A stretch of 64,000 nt of DNA from Paenibacillus pabuli (lineage in GTDB: Bacteria > Bacillota > Bacilli > Paenibacillales > Paenibacillaceae): positions 1,302,001 through 1,366,000 of the forward strand of contig NZ_JBDOIO010000003.1 of assembly GCF_039831995.1 (NCBI RefSeq), in the 5' to 3' direction. A model generated the notes under the pieces. That model searched no databases. It was not told the origin of the DNA and saw only the letters and a list, made by a program, of their open reading frames with translations. Below are positions 54,638-63,499 of the stretch, one piece after another. The position numbers were made by a program, and so were the translations under genes. The stretch's first letter is position 1; the number at the start of each line of letters is the position of its first letter.

Positions 54638-55906
54638 TTACACGAGCGACTTACCACGCTGCAGCAGCACATCTTCTTCATAGGTTTTGATCTCGGAGAT
54701 CCATTTCTCACGAACAGGGACTCCCTGCTGAGCACAATAATAATCCCAGATTGCACCAAATGGATAGGATTTGAATTCTTCTGTTAGTGCAAGCCGTACC
54801 GTATAATCGCCCTCCAGCTCAGCCTCTTTCAATGCATCGACAGGCTCCAGCATGGCGCGCAGCAAGGCTTTGATCGTGTTGCGCGTACCTACAACCCAGG
54901 CAGCTACCCGATTGATGCTGGCATCAAAGAAATCGAGGCCAACATGCGTCGTAGGCAACAGGTTGTGACGAACAAGTTCACGTGCAATTTCCAGCAGCTC
55001 ATCATCCATAATGACGACATGGTCACTGTCCCAGCGCATCGGACGGCTTACATGCAGCAGAATACCACTTGTAAACAGCGCAAGGGAAGACAGCTTGTTG
55101 GAGATGACCTCTGTAGGATGGAAGTGCCCTGCATCCAGGCAGATCAGTGTATCATTTTGCAATCCGTATCCCATGTAGAACTCATGAGATCCAACAACGT
55201 AAGCTTCCGAACCAAGGCCGAACAGTTTACTCTCCACCGCGTCCAGATTATGCTTCGGATCAAGCTTTTCCGCGAACACTTCATCCAAAGAATCCTTAAG
55301 GCGTTTGCGGGGAGTCATGCGATCAACCGGGTTATCCTTGAATCCATCTGGAACCCAAACATTGGTTACGCACGTCTGACCCAATTGTTCACCGAAATAA
55401 GCGCCGATGCGCCGAGAGGCCTTGCAGTGATCGATCCAGAACTTGCGAATCTCCGGGTCCGGATGACTGAGTGTGAAACCGTCGTTTGATTTCTCGTGGG
55501 AAAAGCAAGTCGGGTTAAAATCAAGACCCAATCCCTGCTCTTTGGCCCATTGCACCCATTTCTCATAATGCTTCGGTTCAATCTGATCCAGCTCCACTTT
55601 TTCGTCGGTATCCGTATAGATTGCATGCAGATTGACCTTATGCTTGCCGGGAATCAGCGAAAAGGCTTGTTCCAGATCGGACCGAAGTTCAGCAGGAGTA
55701 GTTGCAGCTCCCGGATATTGACCTGTAACGGAAATGCCTCCTGTCAACTCACCATCCTGGTTCAAAAAGCCTTTCACATCATCACCTTGCCAGCAATGCA
55801 CAGATACTTTGATCTCTGCAAGCTTCTCCAATACCTCATCCGTATCAATTCCATGCTGGGCATATAACAATTTGGCCGCTTCATACGCTTGCTTGACTTG
55901 GTTATC
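54638..55906 (-). CDS. rhaA: L-rhamnose isomerase
   Basis: A 422-residue metal-dependent isomerase that turns L-rhamnose into L-rhamnulose. Recognisable stretches are [14 protein letters not shown] near the N terminus, [40 protein letters not shown] followed by AGHFHPTE, and [17 protein letters not shown]. The metal-binding Glu, Asp and His residues lie in these blocks. The start at ATG 55906 follows GAGGAGGGG by seven bases. It is the last gene of a unit whose first gene encodes the aldolase/dehydrogenase fusion. Confidence 0.94.
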   Translation of the reverse strand, partial: DNQVKQAYEAAKLLYAQHGIDTDEVLEKLAEIKVSVHCWQGDDVKGFLNQDGELTGGISVTGQYPGAATTPAELRSDLEQAFSLIPGKHKVNLHAIYTDTDEKVELDQIEPKHYEKWVQWAKEQGLGLDFNPTCFSHEKSNDGFTLSHPDPEIRKFWIDHCKASRRIGAYFGEQLGQTCVTNVWVPDGFKDNPVDRMTPRKRLKDSLDEVFAEKLDPKHNLDAVESKLFGLGSEAYVVGSHEFYMGYGLQNDTLICLDAGHFHPTEVISNKLSSLALFTSGILLHVSRPMRWDSDHVVIMDDELLEIARELVRHNLLPTTHVGLDFFDASINRVAAWVVGTRNTIKALLRAMLEPVDALKEAELEGDYTVRLALTEEFKSYPFGAIWDYYCAQQGVPVREKWISEIKTYEEDVLLQRGKSLV

Positions 55907-55925
55907 CATTCGCAGACCCCTCCTC

Positions 55926-57995
55926 TTAACGTGTAAATGCTGCTGGTACACCGCCATCAATCGTCATCATGCATCCGGTTGTTTTCTCGGATTTGGAAGA
56001 AGCAAAGAATGCAATGCCTTCCGCAATATCTTTCGGATAAATATTCACGAGCAGTGTCGTACGCTTGCGGTAATACTCTTCCAGTTGATCGGGTTCGATA
56101 CCGTACGCTGCCGCACGTTCATTTCGCCAGGAACCATTCCAGATTGCAGACCCTTGCAAAATTGCGTCAGGGAGGATCGTGTTGACACGAATGCCATATT
56201 CGCCGCCCTCAGCTGCAATACACCGGGCAAGGTGTGCTTCAAGAGCTTTGGCCGAGCTGTATGCGGAGGCACTTTTACCCGCATATACCGAGTTTTTGGA
56301 CCCGATGAAGACCATACTGCCACCGATTCCCTGCTGTTTCATCAGCTTGAACGCTTCACGGGCAACGAGGAAGTACCCGGTACCCAGCACATTCATGTTG
56401 AGGTTCCATTCCTTCAGGGATGTCTCGTCAAATGGACTCGAAGTGGCAAGACCCGCATTATTAACGATAATGTCGACACCGCCATATTGTACAGCGACTT
56501 CAGCGTATGCCGACTGCACAGCTTCCTCATCCGTTACATCCATTTTCAGCGCATATGCACGATTCGCACCATATTGATCATTGATTTCCTGGGCTACTTT
56601 TTGAGCCCCTTCGAGATTCAGGTCAGCCAGAACGACGTGTGCTCCCTCGGATACCAGTCTGCGTGCAGTCTCGCTACCAATCCCGCCGGCACCGCCTGTA
56701 ATAAACGCCACTTTGCGGGAAAATTCCGTCTCTGCCGGTGCGAGAGACAATTTATACAGTTCAAGCGGCCAGTATTCAACATTGTAGGATTCGTTTGCAC
56801 TAAGGGATACAAATTTCCCCAAGCTTGTCGCACCTCGCATAACGGCAATGGCACGGTGATACAGTGCTCCGCTTACTTGCGACAGGGCCCAGCTCTTGCC
56901 GGTGTTGATCATGCCCACACCCGGGATGAGAATAACGCGTGGCGCTGCTTCAAACATGACATCGCCATCATTCTTGTTGCTTTCAAAATACTGTTTGTAC
57001 TGCTCTTTGTAAGCAGCTACGCCTTCTGTCAGCTTGGCTTTCAGACCATCAATATCCTCAGCATCCGGCGTCCAGTCAATGAACAACGGAACGACTTTGG
57101 TATGTACCAGATGATCCGGGCAAGCCGCCCCCACCTGTGACAGCTCTGGTGAATTGGCACCACCTACAAAGGTAAGTACATCGTCCTGATCGTCATAGGA
57201 CAGGATCATTTTTTTGCTATCGGATACTGCACCCCGAAGCGTTGGCATGATTTTGGCCACGATATCGCGCCGAACCTCAGCAGCAAGCGCTGGATGTTTA
57301 ACGCCGCCAAACAAACTTCCTTCATCCACGCGAGCTTCAATGAACGCTTCCGCCTCATTGATAATCTTGATGGTCTGTGCGTAACATTCCTCGGATGTCT
57401 CTCCCCAAGTTACGAGTCCATGCTTCTCCATCAGTACCAGTTCTGCATTTGGATTCGCGAATACGCTTTCAGCAATCATCTTGGATAGTGTAAAGCCAGG
57501 ACGAACATAAGGAACCCATACAAAACGGTCTCCATAAATTTCTCTTGCTAACTCTTTGCCGTTATCTGCGCAACACAGACTGATAATTGCATCCGGGTGT
57601 GTGTGATCCACATGTTTATATGGAAGGAACGCATGCAACAAGGTCTCGATTGAAGCACGTGGGTGCTTAGAATCAATCATGCAATGCCCCAGATATTCAA
57701 CCATCTCTTCATCAGTCATTGATTCACGTTCAATCAGAGGACGAATGTCTTCCAGAGCCAGGCCCGTAAAATGCTTCGCCTGCATTGAGCCCAAGTCAGA
57801 TCCGCTTCCTTTCACATACATGACTTCTACATCGCGCCCACGAAAATCCTTCACTGTCGTTTTGGTAGACGTGTTTCCTCCATAGATGTTGCATACACTT
57901 CGGTCTGCGCCAATCAGATTGGATCGGTAAACCAGCTGCTCGAGTCCTGTTGTTTTCTCAGAAGCCTGTGACGTATTCCATAAACTCTGTACCAT
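55926..57995 (-). CDS. rhaD: Bifunctional rhamnulose-1-phosphate aldolase / lactaldehyde dehydrogenase (YuxG type)
   Basis: A 689-residue fusion. The N-terminal 420 residues are a class II aldolase ([51 protein letters not shown]), with zinc-binding His residues. The C-terminal 260 residues are an SDR domain ([25 protein letters not shown]-type [15 protein letters not shown], Tyr/Lys in [14 protein letters not shown]). It splits rhamnulose-1-phosphate into dihydroxyacetone phosphate and L-lactaldehyde and then oxidises the aldehyde. GGAGGG lies six bases before the ATG. The rhamnulose kinase (rhaB) is not in this window and may lie elsewhere. Confidence 0.93.
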   Translation of the reverse strand: MVQSLWNTSQASEKTTGLEQLVYRSNLIGADRSVCNIYGGNTSTKTTVKDFRGRDVEVMYVKGSGSDLGSMQAKHFTGLALEDIRPLIERESMTDEEMVEYLGHCMIDSKHPRASIETLLHAFLPYKHVDHTHPDAIISLCCADNGKELAREIYGDRFVWVPYVRPGFTLSKMIAESVFANPNAELVLMEKHGLVTWGETSEECYAQTIKIINEAEAFIEARVDEGSLFGGVKHPALAAEVRRDIVAKIMPTLRGAVSDSKKMILSYDDQDDVLTFVGGANSPELSQVGAACPDHLVHTKVVPLFIDWTPDAEDIDGLKAKLTEGVAAYKEQYKQYFESNKNDGDVMFEAAPRVILIPGVGMINTGKSWALSQVSGALYHRAIAVMRGATSLGKFVSLSANESYNVEYWPLELYKLSLAPAETEFSRKVAFITGGAGGIGSETARRLVSEGAHVVLADLNLEGAQKVAQEINDQYGANRAYALKMDVTDEEAVQSAYAEVAVQYGGVDIIVNNAGLATSSPFDETSLKEWNLNMNVLGTGYFLVAREAFKLMKQQGIGGSMVFIGSKNSVYAGKSASAYSSAKALEAHLARCIAAEGGEYGIRVNTILPDAILQGSAIWNGSWRNERAAAYGIEPDQLEEYYRKRTTLLVNIYPKDIAEGIAFFASSKSEKTTGCMMTIDGGVPAAFTR

Positions 57996-58051
57996 TCGTT
58001 TCCCTCCGATAATGTTTGTTTTATTCCTAATCAGAGTTTATCATCTTTGTT

Positions 58052-58066
58052 TTGTTTTGAAAACAA
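58052..58066. promoter_or_regulatory. Palindrome upstream of the rhamnose operon, candidate operator
   Basis: TTGTTTTGAAAACAA (seven-base arms, one-base centre) lies 57 bases before the rhaD start. It is a likely site for a rhamnose repressor (for example a DeoR-type RhaR), although no regulator gene is beside it. Confidence 0.55.
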
Positions 58067-58151
58067 TAGATTTTAAATATAAACGGAAAAATTCAAAAGG
58101 TTAGTGTCCCTGCGAATGTTGGAACGACTGTATTACTTACTCTACTTAAGC

Positions 58152-58794
58152 CCCGTTACTTGAATAACTTATACCAGTATAGAGTGGTTTCAATATTAGG
58201 ATTAGATGACTGCTTTAGTGTGTCAACTCCACCTAGGATGAATCCTTGTTTCACATAAAATCTGCATGCACCAAGATTATCATCTTGTGCTTCCAAGGAC
58301 ATTCCTATAAGTTTTCTTTGTTTTGCCCACTCTTCTGCTTTATTTATGAGCAACGTCCCCACTCCACTGCCTCTATAATCTTTTTTAATAGCAATGTTTT
58401 CAATATAACAGAATCGATTCCAATCCTTAATGATTCTAATTTGCCCGATGCAAGTATTATTCATATAAGCTAAAAACAAAGTTTTATCCTCTCGGTTTAT
58501 ATATTGGCTCCAATCAAGTTTGTCATCTGGAAAACGTATTTCTCTAGTTTCATCAAAAAGAACTTCTTTATAAGACCACCTTCCTGATTGTAAACTGGGG
58601 ACAACTCTACCATATAACTTAAAATAATCATTTGTCGTATTAATATCCTCTATTAAGTCATTATTTAATGGAGAAATAATGAGTTTACTTTCACTACCCA
58701 ATATTACACACTTCCTTTTATGATGTTTTGAAATTATTTTATTTAAGGATTTAAACCCGAGCTTATTCAACATTACTGCCCGTTAGCTGAATAA
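58152..58794. repeat. Imperfect 16-bp direct repeats flanking the acetyltransferase gene
   Basis: CCCGTTACTTGAATAA (58152-58167) and CCCGTTAGCTGAATAA (58779-58794) match at 14 of 16 bases in the same direction. One contains the stop codon and the other ends six bases before the start codon, so the gene is framed almost exactly, 627 bases apart. Confidence 0.8.
58156..58773 (-). CDS. GNAT acetyltransferase resembling streptothricin N-acetyltransferase (SatA)
   Basis: A 205-residue GNAT enzyme. The stretch GQIRIIKDWNRFCYIENIAI followed by KKDYRGSGVGTLLINKAEEW and the C-terminal CRFYVKQGFILGGVDTLKQS are close to the SatA/Sat4 group, which acetylates the beta-lysine of streptothricin. The acetyl-CoA loop is RGSGVGT. 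It is about 30 residues longer at the N terminus than SatA. The gene is clearly richer in A+T than its neighbours and is enclosed by near-identical direct repeats, so acquisition from outside is likely. The resistance spectrum is unproven. Confidence 0.78.
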   Translation of the reverse strand: MLNKLGFKSLNKIISKHHKRKCVILGSESKLIISPLNNDLIEDINTTNDYFKLYGRVVPSLQSGRWSYKEVLFDETREIRFPDDKLDWSQYINREDKTLFLAYMNNTCIGQIRIIKDWNRFCYIENIAIKKDYRGSGVGTLLINKAEEWAKQRKLIGMSLEAQDDNLGACRFYVKQGFILGGVDTLKQSSNPNIETTLYWYKLFK

Positions 58795-58875
58795 GCCTCT
58801 CTTTAAAGAATACCATAAAAAGTAAATTACTCCTTGTTATCATTAAAAGCAACATTCTTCACGAAAAAAGCCTAA

Positions 58876-58911
58876 TAAAAAGACACTCTTACGTTGCCGT
58901 TAGAGTGTCTT
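58876..58911 (-). terminator. Terminator of the mannanase gene
   Basis: Arms AAGACACTCT / AGAGTGTCTT with TTTTTATT on the minus-strand 3' side. It lies about 90 bases past the stop codon. Confidence 0.85.
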
Positions 58912-59001
58912 AATGCAGCGGAAATGCAGTGGAATTTCAAAATGCCGCTTGAACCTCATCTATCCTTTACCTGGACAATACTGATATGAACAGGTATAGA
59001 A

Positions 59002-59982
59002 TTAGAAGATTCCCGCTTTTTGAGAAGTGTTTTTAATTCCGTAAGTATCATTGACGACCGTATTGCCATAGCTCGTCAAGCTGCCATTAGGTCCTGTTGC
59101 CAAATCAAGATAGTTTAGTCCTGAGCTATTCCCGTACCAAGACCATGCAAGCCATCCTACCCCTTTTTCCTGACCATATTTCATTATTGCGTATTCATCG
59201 ACATCTCCATTTGTATGATATCCTCCGAATTCTCCAATGATTAAGGCCAGCCCCTTGTTCAGCACACTTTCCATATTGGATTTGACGGTGGCCGCATCTT
59301 TGCCTGCATACTCATACATGTGAATGGAAAACACCGTATTTTTCTGCGAATCCGCGGGAAATACGCTTTGTCCGTAATCGACTATCGATTGAGGATACTG
59401 ACCCCAGCCTGCTGCATCTACAATCAAGGTATTTTTAATACCTGCATTTCTTAATTTCGGAATAGCTTTTTTGTACCCGTCAGCCCAGGCGCTTCCATTC
59501 CATGTTCCGTACCACTCATTTGCAATATTTACGATAACCCGATCTTCCTTCCCGATCAGTGCTTCCTTGATGCTGATCCAGTAGTTGACCGCTGCATCCA
59601 ACGAATTGTAATCATCTTTGCCAGTGGCATCGTGTACTTCAAGGACAGCGATCATCTTGTTCGCGTTTACGACATTAATGATGTTTTTTACGGAACTCAG
59701 ATCATCTTTCGTGTACTGTGTACCGTTCGATAAAACAATTCGTACCGTATTGGCACCCGTTTTTGCGATCGCAGGGATAGCTGTGTTCAAATCATTTTTG
59801 AACCAGGAATGCCCATGATTAATTCCCCTCATGTAAAATGGTTTACCCGTAGAATCGTACAATTTGCCTCCATTCACGTAAAAACCTGAAGCTGCTGTCG
59901 CTTTGGGAGCCGCGCTCCCTAAAATGACGAGCATCAGTGCTGCAATGACGGTTAAGATTGTCCCCTTTTGCAACTTGATCAT
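59002..59982 (-). CDS. Secreted beta-mannanase, GH5 subfamily 8
   Basis: A 326-residue secreted enzyme. A signal peptide of about 31 residues (cut after KATAAS-type site) leads into the GH5_8 start GFYVNGGKLYDSTGKPFYMR and GINHGHSW. The acid/base Glu156 is in IVNIANEWYGTW and the nucleophile Glu251 in LIIGEFGGYH; AWSWYGN completes the pocket. There is no carbohydrate-binding module. It should cut beta-1,4-mannan outside the cell. AGGAGG lies nine bases before the ATG, and the promoter at 60128-60156 carries a cre site. Confidence 0.93.
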   Translation of the reverse strand: MIKLQKGTILTVIAALMLVILGSAAPKATAASGFYVNGGKLYDSTGKPFYMRGINHGHSWFKNDLNTAIPAIAKTGANTVRIVLSNGTQYTKDDLSSVKNIINVVNANKMIAVLEVHDATGKDDYNSLDAAVNYWISIKEALIGKEDRVIVNIANEWYGTWNGSAWADGYKKAIPKLRNAGIKNTLIVDAAGWGQYPQSIVDYGQSVFPADSQKNTVFSIHMYEYAGKDAATVKSNMESVLNKGLALIIGEFGGYHTNGDVDEYAIMKYGQEKGVGWLAWSWYGNSSGLNYLDLATGPNGSLTSYGNTVVNDTYGIKNTSQKAGIF

Positions 59983-60127
59983 GGCATATAACCTCCTGAG
60001 TTTTTATATTTCAATTAACCCTGCACAAGGCAACAAGTTAACTAAAACCAATTTCTTAACCTAAAAAAGAAAGTTATAGAAGTATATAATAAAAAATTTG
60101 TTACTTTACCGTTTAAGTTATAAAAAC

Positions 60128-60156
60128 ATAATAAAATGAAAACGCTTACCAGTCAA
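60128..60156 (-). promoter_or_regulatory. Promoter of the mannanase gene with an embedded cre site
   Basis: Minus-strand TTGACT (60151-60156) and TATTAT (60128-60133) are 17 bases apart. The 16 bases 60136-60151 (plus-strand ATGAAAACGCTTACCA) match the cre consensus with one change and fill the spacer, so CcpA would block polymerase directly. Confidence 0.8.
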
Positions 60157-60176
60157 CATTTTCTTACTCTCTATGA

Positions 60177-60222
60177 AAAAAAAGAAATACCCGTCCAATG
60201 ATGAAGAATTGAACGGGCATTT
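60177..60222 (-). terminator. Terminator of the treR-like gene
   Basis: Arms AAATGCCCGTTCAAT / ATTGGACGGGTATTT, then a long T-run on the minus strand. Confidence 0.88.
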
Positions 60223-60237
60223 CTTTATTCAATGCAA

Positions 60238-60951
60238 TTATTTTCGCCGTGCAAAATCAACAAACCTGAATTTGTCCGGACGATGCCGGGATTCCGTGAA
60301 TTGAAAAGGACTTGCATCCTCCAGGTAGACCTGGCTGCGTACAACGACAACATTATGGAAACCTTCCAGATCCATCAGTCTTCGATCTTCTTCGGTAGGC
60401 TCTTCCACCAGGATTTCTTTCTTGGCAAAAGAAATGGACAATCCGAGCTGGTCCTCAATGTACTCGTAAATGGAGTCGTTGCAGATCTCTTTGCTTAATC
60501 CCGGAACGAGACGATGACTGATGTAGTCCTTGTCCAGAATGACGCGTTCTCCATCCACATTCCTTACACGAACAATTTTCCACACCTGTTCCCCCATTCC
60601 AAAATGAATGGTTTTAAACAAGGCTTGATCTACCTTTTCTTCCTCAAAGACCTCAACATGGGTCCTCGCCCGGTGTCCCATTTTCTTGGCCAGTTCCTTG
60701 AAGCTGACCAGACCCGAAATGGGAAAATCAATTTTGCGGATATCCAGTACAATGGAACCCTTGCCCTGAATTTTCTGAATATAACCTTCTTCATACAGCA
60801 TTTTTAGTGCTTTGCGTATTGTCTCTCTGGACGTTTGATAGCTTTCGGATAAATCCAGTTCCGATGGCAGAAGCGAACCTGCCTTGATCTCTCCAGTCCG
60901 AATATGAGCTGCGATATCTTCATAGATTCGGATAAACTTGTTATTCATCAT
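60238..60951 (-). CDS. treR: GntR/UTRA-family repressor, TreR-like
   Basis: A 237-residue regulator. The winged helix (IYEDIAAHIRTGEIKAGSLL, then SYQTSRETIRKALKMLYEEG) is followed by a UTRA effector domain (VILDKDYISHRLVPGLSKEI, SIYEYIEDQLGLSISFAKKE). The ending ESRHRPDKFRFVDFARRK is almost that of Bacillus subtilis TreR, which responds to trehalose-6-phosphate. No tre transporter or phosphotrehalase gene lies in the window, so the target is elsewhere or different. The second Met is an equally good start. Confidence 0.85.
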   Translation of the reverse strand: MMNNKFIRIYEDIAAHIRTGEIKAGSLLPSELDLSESYQTSRETIRKALKMLYEEGYIQKIQGKGSIVLDIRKIDFPISGLVSFKELAKKMGHRARTHVEVFEEEKVDQALFKTIHFGMGEQVWKIVRVRNVDGERVILDKDYISHRLVPGLSKEICNDSIYEYIEDQLGLSISFAKKEILVEEPTEEDRRLMDLEGFHNVVVVRSQVYLEDASPFQFTESRHRPDKFRFVDFARRK

Positions 60952-61062
60952 TCATCACCATAGTTCATTACCCTTTTTTATCATATTGGCAACCTATTAT
61001 AGCATTATTAGGAGGGTTAATGCACTTGATGGCTCTATCAGCATCAGCTGATGAATGGATGT

Positions 61063-61716
61063 TTACAAGGAGTGACTCAGAAACCACTTGTACAGATCTG
61101 GATTACTGTATGTCTCATCCCAAGCATTATGGTTACCATCAGGATAGACTGTCAGCTTCACGTTTGCATTTAGCGCTTCAAGGGCATCAACAATCCCTTG
61201 TGATTCCGAGAGAGGAACAACATCGTCCTTGGCACCATGAAATGCCCAGATTGGCACATTACGCAAGGCTTCCGCTTTAGATGGATCTATTCCCCCGCAC
61301 ACAGGGGCCACAGCAGCAAATACGTCGGGATAGTCGATGGGCAGATGCCAAGCCCCGTAACCGCCCATGCTTAATCCCGTAAGATATACTCTCTTCGGAT
61401 CTGCAGGATAGTTCTCCAGCACATGTTCGACAATGGCATGTAGGGCTTCCTTTTCCATGGCCCAGAATTCATCCTCCGGACATTGAGGCGATATGACGAT
61501 AAACGGAAAGCTCTTGTCCTGATCAACCATATTTGGAAGCCCGTTCGCTTTCACCTTATTCAAATCACTACCGCGTTCGCCTGATCCGTGAAGAAACAGA
61601 ATAATAGGCCACTTCTGGTCTGCTGATTGGTCTTCCGTATCAGGAATGTGCAGCAAGTAGTCCAATGTCAACGTTTTGGTTATTTCCTTGACTATTCGAT
61701 GCCCGGTCTGGGTCAT
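61063..61716 (-). CDS. Alpha/beta-hydrolase, esterase/phospholipase type
   Basis: A 217-residue cytosolic esterase-like protein. It has the oxyanion region IILFLHGSGERGSDLNKVKA, the nucleophile Ser in VYLTGLSMGGYGAW, an acid Asp in FHGAKDDVVPL and the His in PDGNHNAWDETY. Resemblance is to the carboxylesterase/PHB-depolymerase-like (dienelactone hydrolase) group that cleaves acyl or feruloyl esters; there is no signal peptide. The start was moved to ATG 61716 (GAGGG seven bases upstream). It lies 16 bases after the epimerase gene, so the two are one unit. Confidence 0.82.
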   Translation of the reverse strand: MTQTGHRIVKEITKTLTLDYLLHIPDTEDQSADQKWPIILFLHGSGERGSDLNKVKANGLPNMVDQDKSFPFIVISPQCPEDEFWAMEKEALHAIVEHVLENYPADPKRVYLTGLSMGGYGAWHLPIDYPDVFAAVAPVCGGIDPSKAEALRNVPIWAFHGAKDDVVPLSESQGIVDALEALNANVKLTVYPDGNHNAWDETYSNPDLYKWFLSHSL

Positions 61717-61732
61717 ATCGGTTCCCTCACTT

Positions 61733-62749
61733 CTATTCTCTAATCTTCCGTAACGCTTCGTCCAGAGCACCAACTACCTTGTCACACCAAACGTCAAATT
61801 CAGGATCTTCAGTCTGTAACTCAGGGTGTGCCAGCATATACTGTATCGTTTTCCGGATTCCCTGATCTGCTCTTGTTGTTGCTACAAATTCAGGTACAAG
61901 CCTCTTGAGTTTGCTATTGTCGAATACCACCGTGTTGGCCTTATCTCCAAGCAAACCGCCGCGAAGATCCTGATCACTGCAAGCAGCCAAAAATTCCGAA
62001 GGTACGTGAACCGCATTCAGTTGGACACCAAGCACGCCTGCGATCATTTCATAGATTTGATTCCACGTCACAGACTCGTCCGAGGTGATATGTACAGACT
62101 CACCAATGGCATGAATATTTCCCATGAGACCGATAAACCCTTTGGCAAAATCACTGTTATGCGTAATGGTCCAAAGGGATGTGCCATCACCGTGAATGAT
62201 GACGGGTTTGCCTTCGCGAATGCGCTTGAGAACCTGCCAGCTGCCTTTGGCTCCATGCACGCCCAGAGGTACAGACAGATCTCCATACGTATGGCTTGGA
62301 CGTACAATTGTCACCGGAAATCCATGTTCCCGGTACTGCTTCATCAGATAATCTTCACAGGCGATCTTATTGCGTGAATACTCCCAGTAAGGATTGGACA
62401 ATGGTGTTCCTTCCGTAATACGATAGTCGGCAAGCGGTGTCTGATAAGCGGATGCCGAGCTTATGAATATGAACTGTTTGGTTTTGTCTTTGAATAAACG
62501 ATAGTCCCTCTCAAGCTGTGACGGTACAAAAGCTATAAAGTCTGCAACGACATCGAATTCCAGCTCCGCAATCAGATCCGCCACCCGTTCTTCATCGTTG
62601 ATGTCGGCCTGCAGCACGTTCACTTCCGCAGGCAGAGCATCATTACGATTGCCGCGATTGATCAAATAAAGCTCACAACCCTGACTGGCGAGCTGATGCG
62701 TAATTGCTGTACTGATTGTACCCGTTCCTCCAATAAATAGCGCTTTCAT
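61733..62749 (-). CDS. NAD-dependent epimerase/dehydratase (extended SDR)
   Basis: A 338-residue protein. The cofactor loop is KALFIGGTGTISTAITHQLA, catalytic SSASAYQT and the YxxxK motif YSRNKIACEDYLM, then IVRPSHTYGD. The modified loop (GGTGTIS instead of GGxGxxG) is common in the plant CSP41/Bacillus-like subgroup of unclear substrate. The start was moved to ATG 62749, preceded by GGAGGTGG; the longer frame begins upstream of that site. Co-transcribed with the esterase gene downstream, it may work on an acylated sugar. Confidence 0.85.
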   Translation of the reverse strand: MKALFIGGTGTISTAITHQLASQGCELYLINRGNRNDALPAEVNVLQADINDEERVADLIAELEFDVVADFIAFVPSQLERDYRLFKDKTKQFIFISSASAYQTPLADYRITEGTPLSNPYWEYSRNKIACEDYLMKQYREHGFPVTIVRPSHTYGDLSVPLGVHGAKGSWQVLKRIREGKPVIIHGDGTSLWTITHNSDFAKGFIGLMGNIHAIGESVHITSDESVTWNQIYEMIAGVLGVQLNAVHVPSEFLAACSDQDLRGGLLGDKANTVVFDNSKLKRLVPEFVATTRADQGIRKTIQYMLAHPELQTEDPEFDVWCDKVVGALDEALRKIRE

Positions 62750-62800
62750 ATTAGGCCACCTCCAGATGGAATGTCTCACAAGTCCATGATAGCACGCATG

Positions 62801-62843
62801 CAAAAGAGGAGCAAAGCCAGCTTGTCACTGACCCTGCTCCTCT
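62801..62843 (-). terminator. Terminator of the cupredoxin gene
   Basis: Arms AGAGGAGC / GCTCCTCT with TTTTGC on the minus-strand 3' side, five bases past the stop codon. Confidence 0.8.
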
Positions 62844-62847
62844 CGTT

Positions 62848-63273
62848 TTAAACGACCTTAATCGTTCCGTATATCATGTACATGCCGCAGTGAATTTCAT
62901 ATTCTCCAGGCTGCAAATTTTCATCAACCGTGTAGTAGTTGTCTCCTTTTTGCATGTACAAATCCATTCCCAGATCTTGTGAACCAACCGATTTCACATG
63001 GGTGACCGACCGGGTAAGAATAAAATTAATCTTGGTGGGAACTCCGGACTTAACCTCAATCACCCCAGGCTCAAATCCGTCATTACTCACATTGACATCA
63101 ATGACTTCATAACCTTCCAAATCCTCAGGCGTCTCCGCTTGTGCCGTGACTGAGCTTCCTGCACCTGGAGACATGTCCTTGCCCATGAAATAAACGAGAA
63201 ATGATCCGAGTAATACAATTACAGCAAGGCCCAGCGTAAGCCACGGCCACATTTTCTTGATCGAGCTATTCAT
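62848..63273 (-). CDS. Membrane-anchored cupredoxin-domain protein
   Basis: A 141-residue protein. One N-terminal membrane anchor (about 10-30, WLTLGLAVIVLLGSFLVYFM), a short Ser/Ala-rich linker and an extracellular cupredoxin fold (about 55-141). Candidate copper ligands are His92 (SVTHVKS), His128/Cys129 and Met131 or Met133 in YEIHCGMYMIYGTIKVV, similar to soluble domains of nitrous-oxide reductase and cytochrome oxidase relatives. It may carry or sense copper or pass electrons; no oxidase is adjacent. It is a single gene with its own terminator. Confidence 0.85.
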   Translation of the reverse strand: MNSSIKKMWPWLTLGLAVIVLLGSFLVYFMGKDMSPGAGSSVTAQAETPEDLEGYEVIDVNVSNDGFEPGVIEVKSGVPTKINFILTRSVTHVKSVGSQDLGMDLYMQKGDNYYTVDENLQPGEYEIHCGMYMIYGTIKVV

Positions 63274-63416
63274 ATCAGCATGCCTCTTTTCCTGAAATAA
63301 AAGTACAGCCTATATCATACCTTAAGCCGCTGCAGATGAAAATGGCTCCTATGGGCCATGTCAGATCATACTTAGCAAGAGAGGAGGGTATCTCCACATT
63401 AAACTTCATTTAATAG

Positions 63417-63440
63417 GAAAAAGCCTGATTGCTCAGGCTT
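63417..63440 (-). terminator. Terminator of the EamA transporter gene
   Basis: Arms AAGCCTGA (63421-63428) / TCAGGCTT (63433-63440), then TTTTTCC on the minus strand. Confidence 0.85.
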
Positions 63441-63499
63441 CTCTATGTTTATATTCATTTCCATAAAAACTCTTGCGCATCCCCAGCTTACTAGGTTAG

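Noticed and set aside
55734..57140. A 468-codon plus-strand frame opposite the rhamnose genes
   Set aside because: It is Cys/His/Arg-rich with no family pattern and lies fully antisense to two well-supported enzymes; it is a shadow of their codon bias.
58152..58794. Integron gene cassette with attC site
   Set aside because: Repeats are present, but I could not find the paired R and L core sites of a standard attC or any integrase, so the integron label is not supported.
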